From assembly GCF_021295335.1 (NCBI RefSeq), contig NZ_JAIWOT010000001.1:2712501-2776500 (forward strand): 64,000 bases of DNA. Direction: 5' to 3'. Both the position numbers and the translations under genes were made by a program. Positions 37,049 through 46,298 of this stretch are shown piece by piece (position 1 is the first letter of the stretch; every line of letters starts with the position of its first letter). Origin of the DNA: Komagataeibacter sp. FNDCF1 (GTDB taxonomy: Bacteria; Pseudomonadota; Alphaproteobacteria; Acetobacterales; Acetobacteraceae). Below the pieces are notes generated by a model. That model worked only from the letters and a program-made list of their open reading frames with translations, searched no databases and was not told the DNA's origin.

Positions 37049-37785
37049 AGCCATTTTTCCCCGTTTGTGCGGGTAATGACATGGGTCAGCGGGCAGCCGA
37101 CCAGCACCAGCGTGCTCATGTCCACCTGCCCGGCGTCGGCATGGGCGATGTCGGTCAGGATCACGCGTTCATCCGCACGGCCGATGGCGCGCGCGAAGGC
37201 GACCGGCACCGTGCCGGGCAGGATGGTGCGCAGCAGGGCAAAGGCCTCGCCCAACTGGTCCGGCCGTGCCCTTGAGCGCGGATTGTACAACGCGATGACC
37301 AGCCCCGCCCCGGCCGCGGCCGCCAGCCTGCGGTGGACGACCTCACGCGGCTTGAGGTTGTCGGACAGCGAAATGACACAGAAATCCCCCCCCAGCGGGG
37401 CCCCCAGCCGGGCTGCCGCCGCCAGCACGGCAGACAGGCCGGGAATGACCGTAACCTCCACCCCGCGCCATGCGGCGGGGCCGTGGTCAATGGCCTCGAA
37501 CACCGCACTGGCCATGCCAAAAACGCCTGCATCCCCACCCGATACGACGGCCACGGTCCGGCCCGCCAGCGCCAGTTCCACCGCATGGCGCGCGCGGTCC
37601 AGTTCCACGCGGTTGTCGCTGGCGTGGCGCACCACGTCCGGCCCGGCTTCAACGCGGGCCACATAGGGGGCGTAGCCGATCAGGTCGGTGGCCTGCGCCA
37701 GGGCCGCATCGGCCTCGGGCGTGCGCTGGGCTGTATTGCCCGGGCCCAGCCCCACGACAAAAATCCGGCCCGTGCTGTCCGTCAT
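37012..37785 (-). CDS. cobJ: precorrin-3B C17-methyltransferase
   Basis: CobJ methylates C17 and contracts the ring. The 257-residue protein begins MTDSTGRIFVVGLGPGN, then shows LIGYAPYVARV, VVSGGDAGVFGMASAVFEAI, VIPGLSAVLAAAARLGAPLGGDF and CVISLSDNLKPREVVHRRL. ALYNPRSRARPDQL is also present. The first in-frame ATG next to the family motif is 37785; longer upstream sequence belongs to cobI. It is the last gene of the riboswitch-controlled operon and overlaps cobI by four bases. Confidence 0.93.
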   Translation of the reverse strand: MTDSTGRIFVVGLGPGNTAQRTPEADAALAQATDLIGYAPYVARVEAGPDVVRHASDNRVELDRARHAVELALAGRTVAVVSGGDAGVFGMASAVFEAIDHGPAAWRGVEVTVIPGLSAVLAAAARLGAPLGGDFCVISLSDNLKPREVVHRRLAAAAGAGLVIALYNPRSRARPDQLGEAFALLRTILPGTVPVAFARAIGRADERVILTDIAHADAGQVDMSTLVLVGCPLTHVITRTNGEKWLYTARSVAAPCA

Positions 37786-38519
37786 CGCGCGCCCTCCCGC
37801 CCGGGGACGAGGATGATGGAGAAATAGGGTGCCGGCCCTGTCATGTCGGCAAGCTTCATGCTGCGCTGCTGCGGCTGGGTCGCGCGCTCGACGTAGATCG
37901 CACGTGCCTCCCGCCCCGTGGCGCGCAGTGCGCGGCGCACCTTTTCCAGGTTGCGGCCCAGCTTCATGATCACGGCGGCACTGGCATGTTCCAGCCACTG
38001 CGTCAGGGCCGCTTCATCCAGCGTGCCGGGTATGACGCACAGCACGTCATCGCCATGCACCATGGGGCGCTGTGCCGCCGACCAGCAGCCGCTCATGGCG
38101 GTAATGCCGGGCACGATGGTGCACTCAAAGCGCTCATGCAGCCGGTCGAACACGTACATGGCCGAACCGAACAGGAAGGGATCGCCCTCGCACAGCAGCG
38201 CCACGTCCGTGCCCGCCAGCAGGTGATCGGCCACCTGCCGGGCGCAGTCATCATAAAAGGCGGCCATGCGCACCAGATAGGCCGGGTCGCTGACCGCGAT
38301 CTCGGTGGTGAAGGGATAGGCAAAGCGCAGGGTGGTGGCGCTGGCGGGCAGGCTGTCACCCGCAATCTCGCGTGCATGGCCGGGACGGTCATGGCGGCAG
38401 AACCAGGCAATGACCGGGCTTTCGCGCAGCAGGCGCGCGGCCTTTACGGTCATGAGTTCCGGATCACCCGGCCCCATGCCGAGTATGGACAGGCGGCCTG
38501 CCTGTTTACCCTGCGTCAT
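37782..38519 (-). CDS. cobI: precorrin-2 C20-methyltransferase
   Basis: CobI adds the C20 methyl group to precorrin-2. The 245-residue enzyme has LSILGMGPGDPELMTVKAARLL, LLCEGDPFLFGSAMYVFDRL and VPGITAMSGCWSAAQRPM. The MKLGRNLEKVRRAL and YVERATQPQQRSM blocks follow. It overlaps cobH upstream and cobJ downstream by four bases each. Confidence 0.93.
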   Translation of the reverse strand: MTQGKQAGRLSILGMGPGDPELMTVKAARLLRESPVIAWFCRHDRPGHAREIAGDSLPASATTLRFAYPFTTEIAVSDPAYLVRMAAFYDDCARQVADHLLAGTDVALLCEGDPFLFGSAMYVFDRLHERFECTIVPGITAMSGCWSAAQRPMVHGDDVLCVIPGTLDEAALTQWLEHASAAVIMKLGRNLEKVRRALRATGREARAIYVERATQPQQRSMKLADMTGPAPYFSIILVPGREGAR

Positions 38520-39157
38520 TCCGCTTCACTCGCCAGCGCGTTGACGGTGGCCGCCGCCATGGCGCTGCCGCCCAGCCGCCCGCGCACGATGATGAAGGGC
38601 AGGTCGCCAAACTCCGCCAGCGCTTCCTTGGATTCGGCAGCACCGACAAAGCCCACCGGCATGCCGATCACGGCGGCGGGGCGGGGTGCGCCAGCCCGGA
38701 TCATTTCCAGCAGGTGGAACAGTGCCGTCGGCGCGTTGCCGATGGCCACCACGCTGTCCTTCAGGTCACTGCCCCAAAGGTCCATCGCGGCAGCCGAGCG
38801 GGTATTGCCGATTTCTTTTGCAATGGCGGGCGTGCGCGGGTCGCGCAGGGTGCAGATGACCGGATTGTCGGCAGGCAGGCGTGCGCGGGTCACGCCGTGC
38901 GCCACCATGTTCGCGTCACACAGCACGGGCCGGCCCGCCAGCAATGCTGCGCGCGCACGGGTCACGAAATCGGGCGACATGCGGATGGATTGCGCCACAT
39001 CCACCATGCCGCAGGCGTGGATGATGCGCACGACCACGCGGGCCTCGGCCTCGCTCAGGCCGCTCAGGTCGGCCTCGGCGCGGATGATGGCGAAGGACCG
39101 GGCATAGATGGCCGCGCCATCGTGGATGTAGTCGTACGGTTCCGTCTGCGGGGTCAT
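38516..39157 (-). CDS. cobH: precorrin-8X methylmutase
   Basis: CobH moves the methyl group from C11 to C12, yielding hydrogenobyrinic acid. The 213-residue protein has YARSFAIIRAEADL, RIIHACGMVDVAQSIRMS (catalytic His), LCDANMVAHGVTRARLP, TRSAAAMDLWG and the C-terminal AVIGMPVGFVGAAESKEAL. ATG 39157 overlaps the cobG stop by four bases. A much longer upstream reading is only the antiparallel shadow inside cobG. Confidence 0.94.
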   Translation of the reverse strand: MTPQTEPYDYIHDGAAIYARSFAIIRAEADLSGLSEAEARVVVRIIHACGMVDVAQSIRMSPDFVTRARAALLAGRPVLCDANMVAHGVTRARLPADNPVICTLRDPRTPAIAKEIGNTRSAAAMDLWGSDLKDSVVAIGNAPTALFHLLEMIRAGAPRPAAVIGMPVGFVGAAESKEALAEFGDLPFIIVRGRLGGSAMAAATVNALASEAE

Positions 39158-40389
39158 GCCGGTCGTGTTCTCCCGTTGGGTTGGGTGGCGTCCTGTTGGG
39201 TGCGGGGCCAGCCCCGCATGATCCGCTGTATCTGTGCCAGCGAAAGCCCGCTGTCTACAGGTGTCTCGTCCGCCCGGCCATGCGGGCACAGGCTGTAGCC
39301 GTCCGTGCCCGCCACCAGTGTCAGGTCGGCAGGCGCGGGATGGGCGCATCCCTTGGTGCAGCCCGAGACATGCAGGCGCAGGTCTGGTGGCAGGTCGGGG
39401 GCAAGGTAGAGCGCATCGGCAATCACGTCGCGTGGGGCGCAGGCGCAGCCACGTGCGCCGATGCACGCCCATATCCGCAGGCGCGGATCGGCCGGGTCGG
39501 TTATCAGGCCGGGCAGGGGCGGCGGGGCGGCGCACTGTTCCATGACAAACGCGCGCCAGGGGGCAACGCGCATGTGGCCATTGCCCCTGTCCGCGCACCA
39601 CCGGGCCACGCCGTCCAGCAGGTCGGCATCGATCGGGCCGGGGGGCAGGACGGCACCCATGGCGTGGCCGGGCAGGGGGCCTGCCAGCGGAGGGGGCACA
39701 TGGCGGCCCTGTGGTGCGGGCCGTGTGGCATCCAGCACGCCAGCGGCTGCAAGGGCGGCATCGGCCTGTGCCGGATTGCGCAGCGGGCGGGCGGGTGCAT
39801 CCAGCGCCGCCAGCGCATGGGTGAGTGCCACGACCATCTCCACGCCAGCCGCCCCGGTGCACGGCCAGCCCCGCGTCCCGCACACCACAAGCCAGCCCGC
39901 CCTGCCTGCACGCAGCACGATATCCGCCCGCAGGGTGCCGGTGGGCACGTAGCCCCCGCATTCCACCGCAATGGCGAATTTGGCGGGAAGCCCACGCAGG
40001 CTGGTGGCACCGGCAAGGGCGGCATCGAGCGCGCGGATGACATCGGGCGCATCGGGTGCGGCGTGCGGGTCGATTCCAGCCAGGGGGGAGAGCAGCAGGC
40101 TGCGCCGGGCCTCGGTCGCGGCGTCCGCGCTGGCAAGGCCCGCCTCATGCATGTCACGGGCAAAACCGTGCGCGCTGTCCGGTGTCAGGCCGCGCAGCTG
40201 CAGGTTGCCCCGGCTGGTCAGTTCGATCAGTCCGTTGCCATGGGTGCGGGCCGCGCGGGCAATGGCATGGGCCTGCCGGTCCGACAGGCGGCCAAGCGGT
40301 GGCCGCACGCGCACCAGCCAGCCATCGGCGGCTTCCATGGGGGTATGCAGGCCGGGACACCAGCCGCGCACGCTGGGGGAAGTGGTCAT
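39154..40389 (-). CDS. cobG: precorrin-3B synthase (CobG)
   Basis: CobG is the oxygen-dependent monooxygenase of the aerobic pathway, with an Fe-S cluster in a sulfite-reductase-like fold. The 411-residue protein has RGWCPGLHTPMEAADGWLVRVRPP, IELTSRGNLQLRG and LPAKFAIAVECGG. Cluster Cys candidates lie in ACIGARGCACAPRD and VSGCTKGCAHPAPADLTLV. Its presence marks an aerobic corrin route. It overlaps cobN and cobH by four bases. Confidence 0.9.
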   Translation of the reverse strand: MTTSPSVRGWCPGLHTPMEAADGWLVRVRPPLGRLSDRQAHAIARAARTHGNGLIELTSRGNLQLRGLTPDSAHGFARDMHEAGLASADAATEARRSLLLSPLAGIDPHAAPDAPDVIRALDAALAGATSLRGLPAKFAIAVECGGYVPTGTLRADIVLRAGRAGWLVVCGTRGWPCTGAAGVEMVVALTHALAALDAPARPLRNPAQADAALAAAGVLDATRPAPQGRHVPPPLAGPLPGHAMGAVLPPGPIDADLLDGVARWCADRGNGHMRVAPWRAFVMEQCAAPPPLPGLITDPADPRLRIWACIGARGCACAPRDVIADALYLAPDLPPDLRLHVSGCTKGCAHPAPADLTLVAGTDGYSLCPHGRADETPVDSGLSLAQIQRIMRGWPRTQQDATQPNGRTRPA

Positions 40390-43300
40390 GGCGCGGGATC
40401 AAGCAGCATGGCAGCGCTGTTGGCGCGCGGGCGCCACAGGTCGCGCTTCAGGGCATCGGCCAGCAGGCGGCGGATGGCCGCATGGGCATCGGGGTTGGCG
40501 TCCAGCAGGAAGGCATCCATTTCCGGGTCATCCAGCACGGCGGCGAATGTCAGGTCGAACTGGCGGTCAAGGCGCGTGGGCAGGGTGGCGGCAAAGCCAT
40601 GCAGGGCCTGCGTGGTACGGGCGATCTCGGCCGCACCCCGGTAGCCATGGCGGCGCATGCCCGCAAGCCATGCCGGGTTGGCCAGCCGCCCGCGCACCAC
40701 GCGCGCTACTTCCTGCGCTGTGGCACGCAGGCGGGGGGCATCAGGGCGGGAGGTGTCGCCATGCACAAGGCGGGGCGCATTGCCCAGCATGGCGGCGGCG
40801 GCGGCCATGCCGCCTTCATGGGTGGCGGCCTCCACGCTTTCCAGAATGTCGGTTTCCGCATTGTCCTGCATGTGCAGCACGATGGCGGCCTGCGTCATGC
40901 GGGCGGCCAGCATGTCGGGTGCCTGCGTGCCCTCGCGCGCACCGCCATAGGTCCAGGCGGAACCGTTCAGCCATGCCGTGCCCAACTCGTCACGTGCCTG
41001 CCATGCGCCACTGGCCAGCATGTCCTCCACCCCGGTGCCATAGGTGCCGGGTGCTGCGCCAAACATGCGTGCCGTGGCGGCATGCAGCGCATCCCCTTCC
41101 AGCCCCGCCGTGCTGGCGGCCAGCGGGTTGAGGTCGGGGGATTCGGCGGTGCGCGCCGCAATGGCCTGCACCGCCTGCTCGAACAGCGCGATCTGGCCGG
41201 GAAAGGCATCACGGAACAGGCCCGACAGGCGCAGCGTCACATCCACGCGCGGGCGGTCGAGTACCGCCATGGGAATGATCTCGATGCCCGTGACCCGGCC
41301 CGATGCACCATCCCATACCGGCTTCACCCCCATCAGCAGCAGGGCCAGGGCCAGGTCCTCGCCGCCGGTGCGCAGGCTGGCCGAGCCCCACAGGTCGATC
41401 ACCAGGCTGCGCAGCGGCTCACCCTGCTCCTGCAGGTGTTCCTCCAGCAGCAGGTCCGCGCTGCGCTGCGCCAGCACCAGTGCCGAGCGGGTGGGAATGG
41501 CGCGCGGGTCCATGGCATACAGGTTGCGCCCCGTGGGCAGCACGTCCGCCCGCCCGCGCGTGGGCGCACCGGCGGGCCCCGGGGGCACGAACCGTGCATC
41601 GAGTGCCGCCAGCAGCGCCTGGCCTTCCGCCTGCCCGCAGGCATGCAGCCGGGCCGGGATGTCTGCCGGGGCCTGCGCACCGCAGGAGCGGGCGATGGCA
41701 TGGGCCAGTTCCGCCATGCGTGGCGGGGGACAGCCAAAGACATGCAGCCCATCGCGGATCTGCAGGTCTTTCACATCACACAGATAGGCATCGAGGCGGG
41801 CAAGGGCCTCGTCCTCGTCCGTGCCGCGGTCCACGCCGCTTTCGCCCAGCAGGCCGAGGCTGTCGGCGCGTTGCAGGATCTCGCCACGCAGGATCGCGCC
41901 GCGCCTGCGGTCCAGCCCGTCGGCTGCGGCATATTCATCAATCAGGCGTTCCAGTTCGCCCGTATCATTGCCGGTGTACCCTGCCGCCATGATGGGCGGG
42001 GTCAGGTGCCCGATGGTCACGGCCCCCAGCCTGCGGCGTGCGGCGGCTGCCTCACCGGGGTTGTTGACGATGAAGGGGTAGATGACCGGCATGCCGCCCA
42101 CCAGCACCGACGGCCAGCAGGTGACTGATGGGGCAGCCGCCTTGCCCGGCAGCCATTCCAGCGTGCCATGCGTACCCAGATGCACCATGGCATCCAGTTT
42201 CAGCCCGTGCTGCAACCACAGGTAGAAGGCCACATAGGCATGGCGGGGTGGCGTGTCGGGGTCATGATAGCCGCCATGGCGGTCGGTGGTGGTGCCACGG
42301 TCGGGTTGCAGGGCCAGCAGGATGTGACCCAGCTGCACATGACGCAGGAGGAACTGGCCATCGGTGCAGGCCGGGTCATTTTCCGGTGCGCCCCAGCAGG
42401 TTTCAAGCGCGTCCTGTAATGTGGGCGGCAGGTCCGCCAGCCAGCCCCGGTATGTGGCAACGGATACGAAGGGCCGCGCCGGGGCGCGCGCCAGCGCGTG
42501 GGCCAGTTCGTCCGCCGTGGGCAGGGGCGTCCTGCCCGTATCGTAGCCCGCACCGTCCAGCAGGCGCACGATGTGCTCCAGGCTTGCAAAACTGTCCAGC
42601 CCCACCGCATGCGCCGCCTGCCCGGTGGGGGCGCCCTGTGCGCCGGGATAGTCGGACAGCACGATACCGACCCGCCGCGTGGGTGCCGGTTCATGCCCCA
42701 GCCGCGCCCAGCCCGCCGCACGCAGGCAGGTAAGGTCGATGCCCGGCGGGTAGGGCACATGGCGGGCGGGCAGGCCGGGTGTGATTTCTTCCTTGAAGGA
42801 AATGGGGAAGGCGGGAATCCGCCCGTCCAGCTCCGGCAGCACGACCTGCATGGCAAGGTCTGCCTGTGACAGGCCACGCAGGCTGTCATGCCACAGGGCA
42901 TGGGCAATGCCGGGCTGCTGCACCTGTAGTACCGGCACCCCGGCAAGATCAAGCGGGGAGGCGTTATCCACCCCCGTGCGGGCGGAAAAGAAGGTGGCGT
43001 TGATGATGACATCCGGCGGCGCCGCGGCAAGGCGGTCGGCCACGATGCGCACGGACGCCGCATCCTTGAGCGAGGTGACATAAACAAGGTCCGCCCCCAT
43101 GCCATGGCGGCCCAGTTTGGCCGCCAGCGCCATGATGGGGTCGATATCCGCCGCCAGCAGGTGCGCGCGGTAGAACACCACCATGGCACGCAGTGGCATG
43201 GCCGGGTCGGCTGCCTGCAGCAGTCCGGCGGCGGGCAGGGGTTCGGGGGGCGTGTTCTCGTCCGGCCCGCGTCCGGCCAGATGCGCCATCAGCCGCAGGG

Positions 43301-43757
43301 CGGTGGCGGTATTGGTCGCCCCGCCCGCGCGCAGCTGGGCATCGAGGCGCGCGCGCAGGGGTTCCGCCACGGTGGAAAGTTGGGCAAGGCGCGCGTCATC
43401 GCGCCCGTCGCCCGCCACAAAGGCCAGCGGAATGCGGGCATGCCGACAGGCACGGGCCAGTTCCTCCGCCCCGTAGCGCCAGTATTCCAGCCCCCCCAGC
43501 AGCCGTACCACCACGCAGCGCGACTCCATGATGGTATCGGCCACATACAGGTCGACGGACATGGGATGCAGCAGGCGCGACAGGCTGGCGGCGCGCAGGC
43601 TGGCGGCGGGCGTATCGTCCGCCGCATGCGCCGCGTTCAGGCACAGCAGGTCACTGTCCGAAAACGACAGGAACACGATATCGGCCGGGGCATGCCCCAG
43701 ATCCTGCGCCTGATCGCCGTCATCCAGCGTGCGGATTTCACGTGCCAGCAGATGCAT
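40386..43757 (-). CDS. cobN: cobaltochelatase subunit CobN
   Basis: CobN is the large substrate-binding subunit of the ATP-dependent CobNST chelatase, which inserts cobalt into hydrogenobyrinic acid a,c-diamide. The 1123-residue protein begins MHLLAREIRTLDDGDQAQDLG. It contains the CobN/BchH hallmarks LGTHGTLEWLPGKA, CWPSVLVGGMPVIYPFIVNNPGEA, DVTLRLSGLFRDAFP and YGGAREGTQAPDM. It is somewhat shorter than the Pseudomonas enzyme of about 1270 residues. CobS and CobT are not in this window. A repeat element sits between cobW and cobN. Confidence 0.96.
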   Translation of the reverse strand: MHLLAREIRTLDDGDQAQDLGHAPADIVFLSFSDSDLLCLNAAHAADDTPAASLRAASLSRLLHPMSVDLYVADTIMESRCVVVRLLGGLEYWRYGAEELARACRHARIPLAFVAGDGRDDARLAQLSTVAEPLRARLDAQLRAGGATNTATALRLMAHLAGRGPDENTPPEPLPAAGLLQAADPAMPLRAMVVFYRAHLLAADIDPIMALAAKLGRHGMGADLVYVTSLKDAASVRIVADRLAAAPPDVIINATFFSARTGVDNASPLDLAGVPVLQVQQPGIAHALWHDSLRGLSQADLAMQVVLPELDGRIPAFPISFKEEITPGLPARHVPYPPGIDLTCLRAAGWARLGHEPAPTRRVGIVLSDYPGAQGAPTGQAAHAVGLDSFASLEHIVRLLDGAGYDTGRTPLPTADELAHALARAPARPFVSVATYRGWLADLPPTLQDALETCWGAPENDPACTDGQFLLRHVQLGHILLALQPDRGTTTDRHGGYHDPDTPPRHAYVAFYLWLQHGLKLDAMVHLGTHGTLEWLPGKAAAPSVTCWPSVLVGGMPVIYPFIVNNPGEAAAARRRLGAVTIGHLTPPIMAAGYTGNDTGELERLIDEYAAADGLDRRRGAILRGEILQRADSLGLLGESGVDRGTDEDEALARLDAYLCDVKDLQIRDGLHVFGCPPPRMAELAHAIARSCGAQAPADIPARLHACGQAEGQALLAALDARFVPPGPAGAPTRGRADVLPTGRNLYAMDPRAIPTRSALVLAQRSADLLLEEHLQEQGEPLRSLVIDLWGSASLRTGGEDLALALLLMGVKPVWDGASGRVTGIEIIPMAVLDRPRVDVTLRLSGLFRDAFPGQIALFEQAVQAIAARTAESPDLNPLAASTAGLEGDALHAATARMFGAAPGTYGTGVEDMLASGAWQARDELGTAWLNGSAWTYGGAREGTQAPDMLAARMTQAAIVLHMQDNAETDILESVEAATHEGGMAAAAAMLGNAPRLVHGDTSRPDAPRLRATAQEVARVVRGRLANPAWLAGMRRHGYRGAAEIARTTQALHGFAATLPTRLDRQFDLTFAAVLDDPEMDAFLLDANPDAHAAIRRLLADALKRDLWRPRANSAAMLLDPAP

Positions 43758-43789
43758 GATGCCCGCCCCGTTCCCGTGCCTTTGGAATT

Positions 43790-43856
43790 ACAAAAGTTTT
43801 TGGCGAAGCTTTGAATGCCGCCTTTTTGAAAAAAGGCGGCACCCAGAAACTTTTGT
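43790..43856 (-). repeat. dispersed intergenic palindromic repeat, copy C
   Basis: This 67-bp copy shows the clearest ends: ACAAAAGTTTTTGG (43790-43803) and CCAGAAACTTTTGT (43843-43856) form inverted repeats with 13 of 14 matches. The interior contains the stem GCCGCCTTTTT / AAAAAGGCGGC (about 43818-43841). Copy C lacks the inner AAAAAGCTTC dyad of copies A and B. It lies within the cobW-cobN interval. Confidence 0.85.
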
Positions 43857-43865
43857 CAGTTACAT

Positions 43866-44912
43866 TTACGCCAGCATGCCCGCAATCGCCGCCTGGTCCA
43901 GCCCCTTCTGGCCAATCACCACAAGGTTGCCGGTGCGCGGGCCATCCTTGGGCACCGGCTGGTCAAACTGGTGGCGGAAGCGGCTGCCCACGCCCTGCAC
44001 CGCCAGCCGCATGGGCTTGCCCGCTACCGTGGCGTAGCCCTTCATGCGCAGGATGTCGTGCTGTTCGGCCACGGTTTTCAACCGGGTGATGAATTCCTCC
44101 ACGCCGGCCTGTTCGGCAAGCGGCAGAACGAAGCTTTCGAAATCGTCATGCTCGTGCTCGCCGCCTTCCGCATCATGGTGGGATGGGCGGGCATCAAGAT
44201 CGTCCTCCGCCGCCGCGTCCAGCCCGAGCAGGATGGCGGGGTCCACCTGTCCGTCATGCGCGCGCACCACCTTGACCGCGCGCGGGATCTCGGCACGGAT
44301 CGCGGCTTCAACCGCATCGGCCTGTGCGGCGGTCATGAGGTCGGTCTTGTTCAGCACCACCAGGTCGGCGCACAGAAGCTGGTCCTCGTATACTTCGGCC
44401 AGCGGGTTGTCGTGGTCGAGCGAGGGGTCGGCGGCCTGCTGGCGGGCCACTTCTTCCGGGTCATCGGCAAAGCGGCCGGCGGCCACGGCGGGGCCGTCGA
44501 CCACCGTCACCACGCCATCGACCGTCATGCGCGTGCGGATGGTGGGCCAGCCGAATGCCTTGAGCAGCGGCTTGGGCAGGGCAAGGCCCGAGGTCTCGAT
44601 CACGATATGGTCGGGTGGCGCCTCACGGTCCAGCAGCGCTTCCATGGTGGGCAGGAAATCATCCGCCACCGTGCAGCACAGGCAGCCATTGGTCAGTTCC
44701 ACGATGTCCTCGTCACGGCAGCCTTCCACGCCGCAGGCGCGCAGCGTGTCGCCATCTATGCCCAGCGTGCCGAATTCATTGACCACGATGGCGATGCGCC
44801 GCCCTTTTGCATTGGCCAGGACATGGCGCAGCAGCGTGGTCTTGCCCGCACCCAGAAAGCCGGTGATGACGGTAACGGGCACCCGCGCACGGGCGGTGGA
44901 GGGGGAGGTCAT
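43866..44912 (-). CDS. cobW: CobW/COG0523-family GTPase, cobalamin-associated metal chaperone
   Basis: COG0523 GTPases deliver metals; the cobalamin-linked CobW group handles cobalt. The 348-residue protein has GFLGAGKTTLLRHVLAN (P-loop, residues 18-25), the metal-binding motif CLCC in TNGCLCCTVADDF, TSGLALPKPLL and G4 NKTD. A His/Asp/Glu-rich loop follows (about 235-255, HHDAEGGEHEHDDFE), and the C-terminal domain begins near MKGYATVAGKP. ATG 44912 is five bases after the DUF1636 stop; codons further upstream belong to that gene. Confidence 0.93.
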   Translation of the reverse strand: MTSPSTARARVPVTVITGFLGAGKTTLLRHVLANAKGRRIAIVVNEFGTLGIDGDTLRACGVEGCRDEDIVELTNGCLCCTVADDFLPTMEALLDREAPPDHIVIETSGLALPKPLLKAFGWPTIRTRMTVDGVVTVVDGPAVAAGRFADDPEEVARQQAADPSLDHDNPLAEVYEDQLLCADLVVLNKTDLMTAAQADAVEAAIRAEIPRAVKVVRAHDGQVDPAILLGLDAAAEDDLDARPSHHDAEGGEHEHDDFESFVLPLAEQAGVEEFITRLKTVAEQHDILRMKGYATVAGKPMRLAVQGVGSRFRHQFDQPVPKDGPRTGNLVVIGQKGLDQAAIAGMLA

Positions 44913-44917
44913 GGCAG

Positions 44918-45316
44918 TCAGGCTCCGGGAAAAAGCGATGCGGGAAAGCGGCCACGCACCATGTCCGACAGGCTGGCGGGCCTGCGCGATGGCATGACGG
45001 TGCCGCTGCGTGAGGCCGCGTAGGCCGCGATATAGGTCAGCAGGTCTTCCGCCTTTTCCGGGCCGAGATTGGCCAGCAGCCAGCCCCATTTGCCAGGAGC
45101 CGCCACCACGGCGGTGCAGCCGTCATTGCAGGCGGCAAGGCAGGAAACTTCGTGAACGACAACCCCCGTGCCGGTTCCGGCCAGCGCCAGCAGGGCATCA
45201 TGCAGCTGCCGCCCCTGCGGGTTGTCGGATGCGGGCAGGCCGCGCCGGCACGTAACGCATACATGCAGGTGAACCGGTTCGGGACCGGCGGGGTCAGGCT
45301 GCGGGGGAATGGTCAT
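44918..45316 (-). CDS. DUF1636 family Cys-rich protein of the cobalamin operon
   Basis: This 132-residue protein has HVCVTCRRG near residues 18-26 and a second cluster SCLAACNDGCTAVVAAPGKWGWLLANLGP. This thioredoxin-like ferredoxin pattern is typical of DUF1636 proteins, which are often encoded with cobW and controlled by B12 riboswitches. A [2Fe-2S] cluster or metal site is plausible. It is the first gene after the riboswitch, 170-180 bp downstream of the B12 box. Confidence 0.88.
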   Translation of the reverse strand: MTIPPQPDPAGPEPVHLHVCVTCRRGLPASDNPQGRQLHDALLALAGTGTGVVVHEVSCLAACNDGCTAVVAAPGKWGWLLANLGPEKAEDLLTYIAAYAASRSGTVMPSRRPASLSDMVRGRFPASLFPGA

Positions 45317-45484
45317 CTGGCTGCGTGCCCTCCGTGCGGCGGTGCTGCGTGGGCAGCAGGGTGGCGGGGTGCACGGTTGCGGCCCCGCCCGCGCAAGCCC
45401 GCGTGGCGGTGGCCCATCGCGTGCCGGGCACCCCGCCAGCCATGCGATCAGATTCGGTCATGTCCATGGCCGCCGGGATGGCGG

Positions 45485-45685
45485 CACATGCGATGGCAGG
45501 TCTCCTGGCTTGTGGCGGAGGGCGGACCCTCGGTTTCCGGCAGCCTTCCCGGCCCGCCCTGAAGGCTGCGGCCAGTGACAATACCAGCCCCGTGGCGGGG
45601 CGGGCCGGAAAACAGCCACCTACAGTTGCGGGGGCAGCGACGGCCTTGCCCGGGGGCGCACCGTCTTCCCTATTCTCCCCCGAGG
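45485..45685 (-). promoter_or_regulatory. cobalamin (AdoCbl) riboswitch
   Basis: On the minus strand the conserved B12 box AGCCAGGAGACCTGCCATCG is exact at 45510-45491. Further 5' are the other core elements: GGGAA and GGTG near 45670-45655, GCAACTGTAGGTGG, TGTCACTGG near 45575-45585 and GGGAAGGC. These give a complete aptamer upstream of DUF1636-cobW-cobN-cobG-cobH-cobI-cobJ. High adenosylcobalamin should shut expression of that operon. Confidence 0.93.
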
Positions 45686-45764
45686 GGGAACCATCAGCCC
45701 GGGGTCTAGACGATCGGGACCCGCACTGTCAAAGAAACCCGGCATGACGCGGCATGCCCTGCCA

Positions 45765-46298
45765 TCATGACAGGGGCGCACCCGCAACCGCCACGCGCCA
45801 CTCCGCATGGCGGGTCAGCCGCGTGGTGGTGGATGGCGCGATATCAAGCCGTGCCAGCATGGCCGCCGTGCCGCCCAGCGCCGCCACCACGATCGCGCGC
45901 ACGACCGCCGCATCGGCCAGCACCCGCAGCCGTGCCGGCGTGGAAGGCAGGGCGGCAAGCCATGCCTGCATCTGGCGCAGGTGGTCCGTCCGGCTCTGGC
46001 CATCCGGCGGGGCAAAATCGGGATCGGCCACCCAGCGGGAAAGATCCGTTGGGGGCAGGTCCTTCAGCGCCCGGCCCCGCCATGCCCCCATGTCCATGCC
46101 ACGCAGGGCCGCGTCCGGCCGGAACAGGGGGGACGACGCCAGGCTATCCGCCAGTGCCGGGGGCGCCAGGGTCGGTTCCGCATCCTGCCCGCGCACAAGG
46201 GCCGGTGGCACGGCCACCAGCGCATCGGGATCGGGAAGCAGGCCCTGTCGCATGCTGTCGGGCGCGGGCAGGGCGATGCAGGTCAGGATCTGGTGCAT
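45765..46298 (-). CDS. histidine-phosphatase-family protein with degenerate active site, cobalamin-associated
   Basis: The middle of this 177-residue protein (LRGMDMGAWRGRAL through WVADPDFAPPDGQS) matches the phosphoglycerate-mutase/CobC fold. The N-terminal catalytic RHG motif is absent: the corresponding segment reads CIALPAPDSMRQG. The second catalytic His (usually AHGGxxR) is Ala in VLADAAVVRAI. It is therefore probably not a phosphatase and may be a binding or regulatory protein. It lies just upstream of the B12 riboswitch on the same strand and diverges from cbtB, which suggests a cobalamin role. Confidence 0.7.
   Translation of the reverse strand: MHQILTCIALPAPDSMRQGLLPDPDALVAVPPALVRGQDAEPTLAPPALADSLASSPLFRPDAALRGMDMGAWRGRALKDLPPTDLSRWVADPDFAPPDGQSRTDHLRQMQAWLAALPSTPARLRVLADAAVVRAIVVAALGGTAAMLARLDIAPSTTTRLTRHAEWRVAVAGAPLS

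Noticed and set aside
45294-45467. Possible 57-residue gene between the B12 riboswitch and DUF1636
   Set aside because: Overlaps the DUF1636 start, lacks a convincing ribosome-binding site and has no family resemblance. The interval is better read as riboswitch expression platform and leader.
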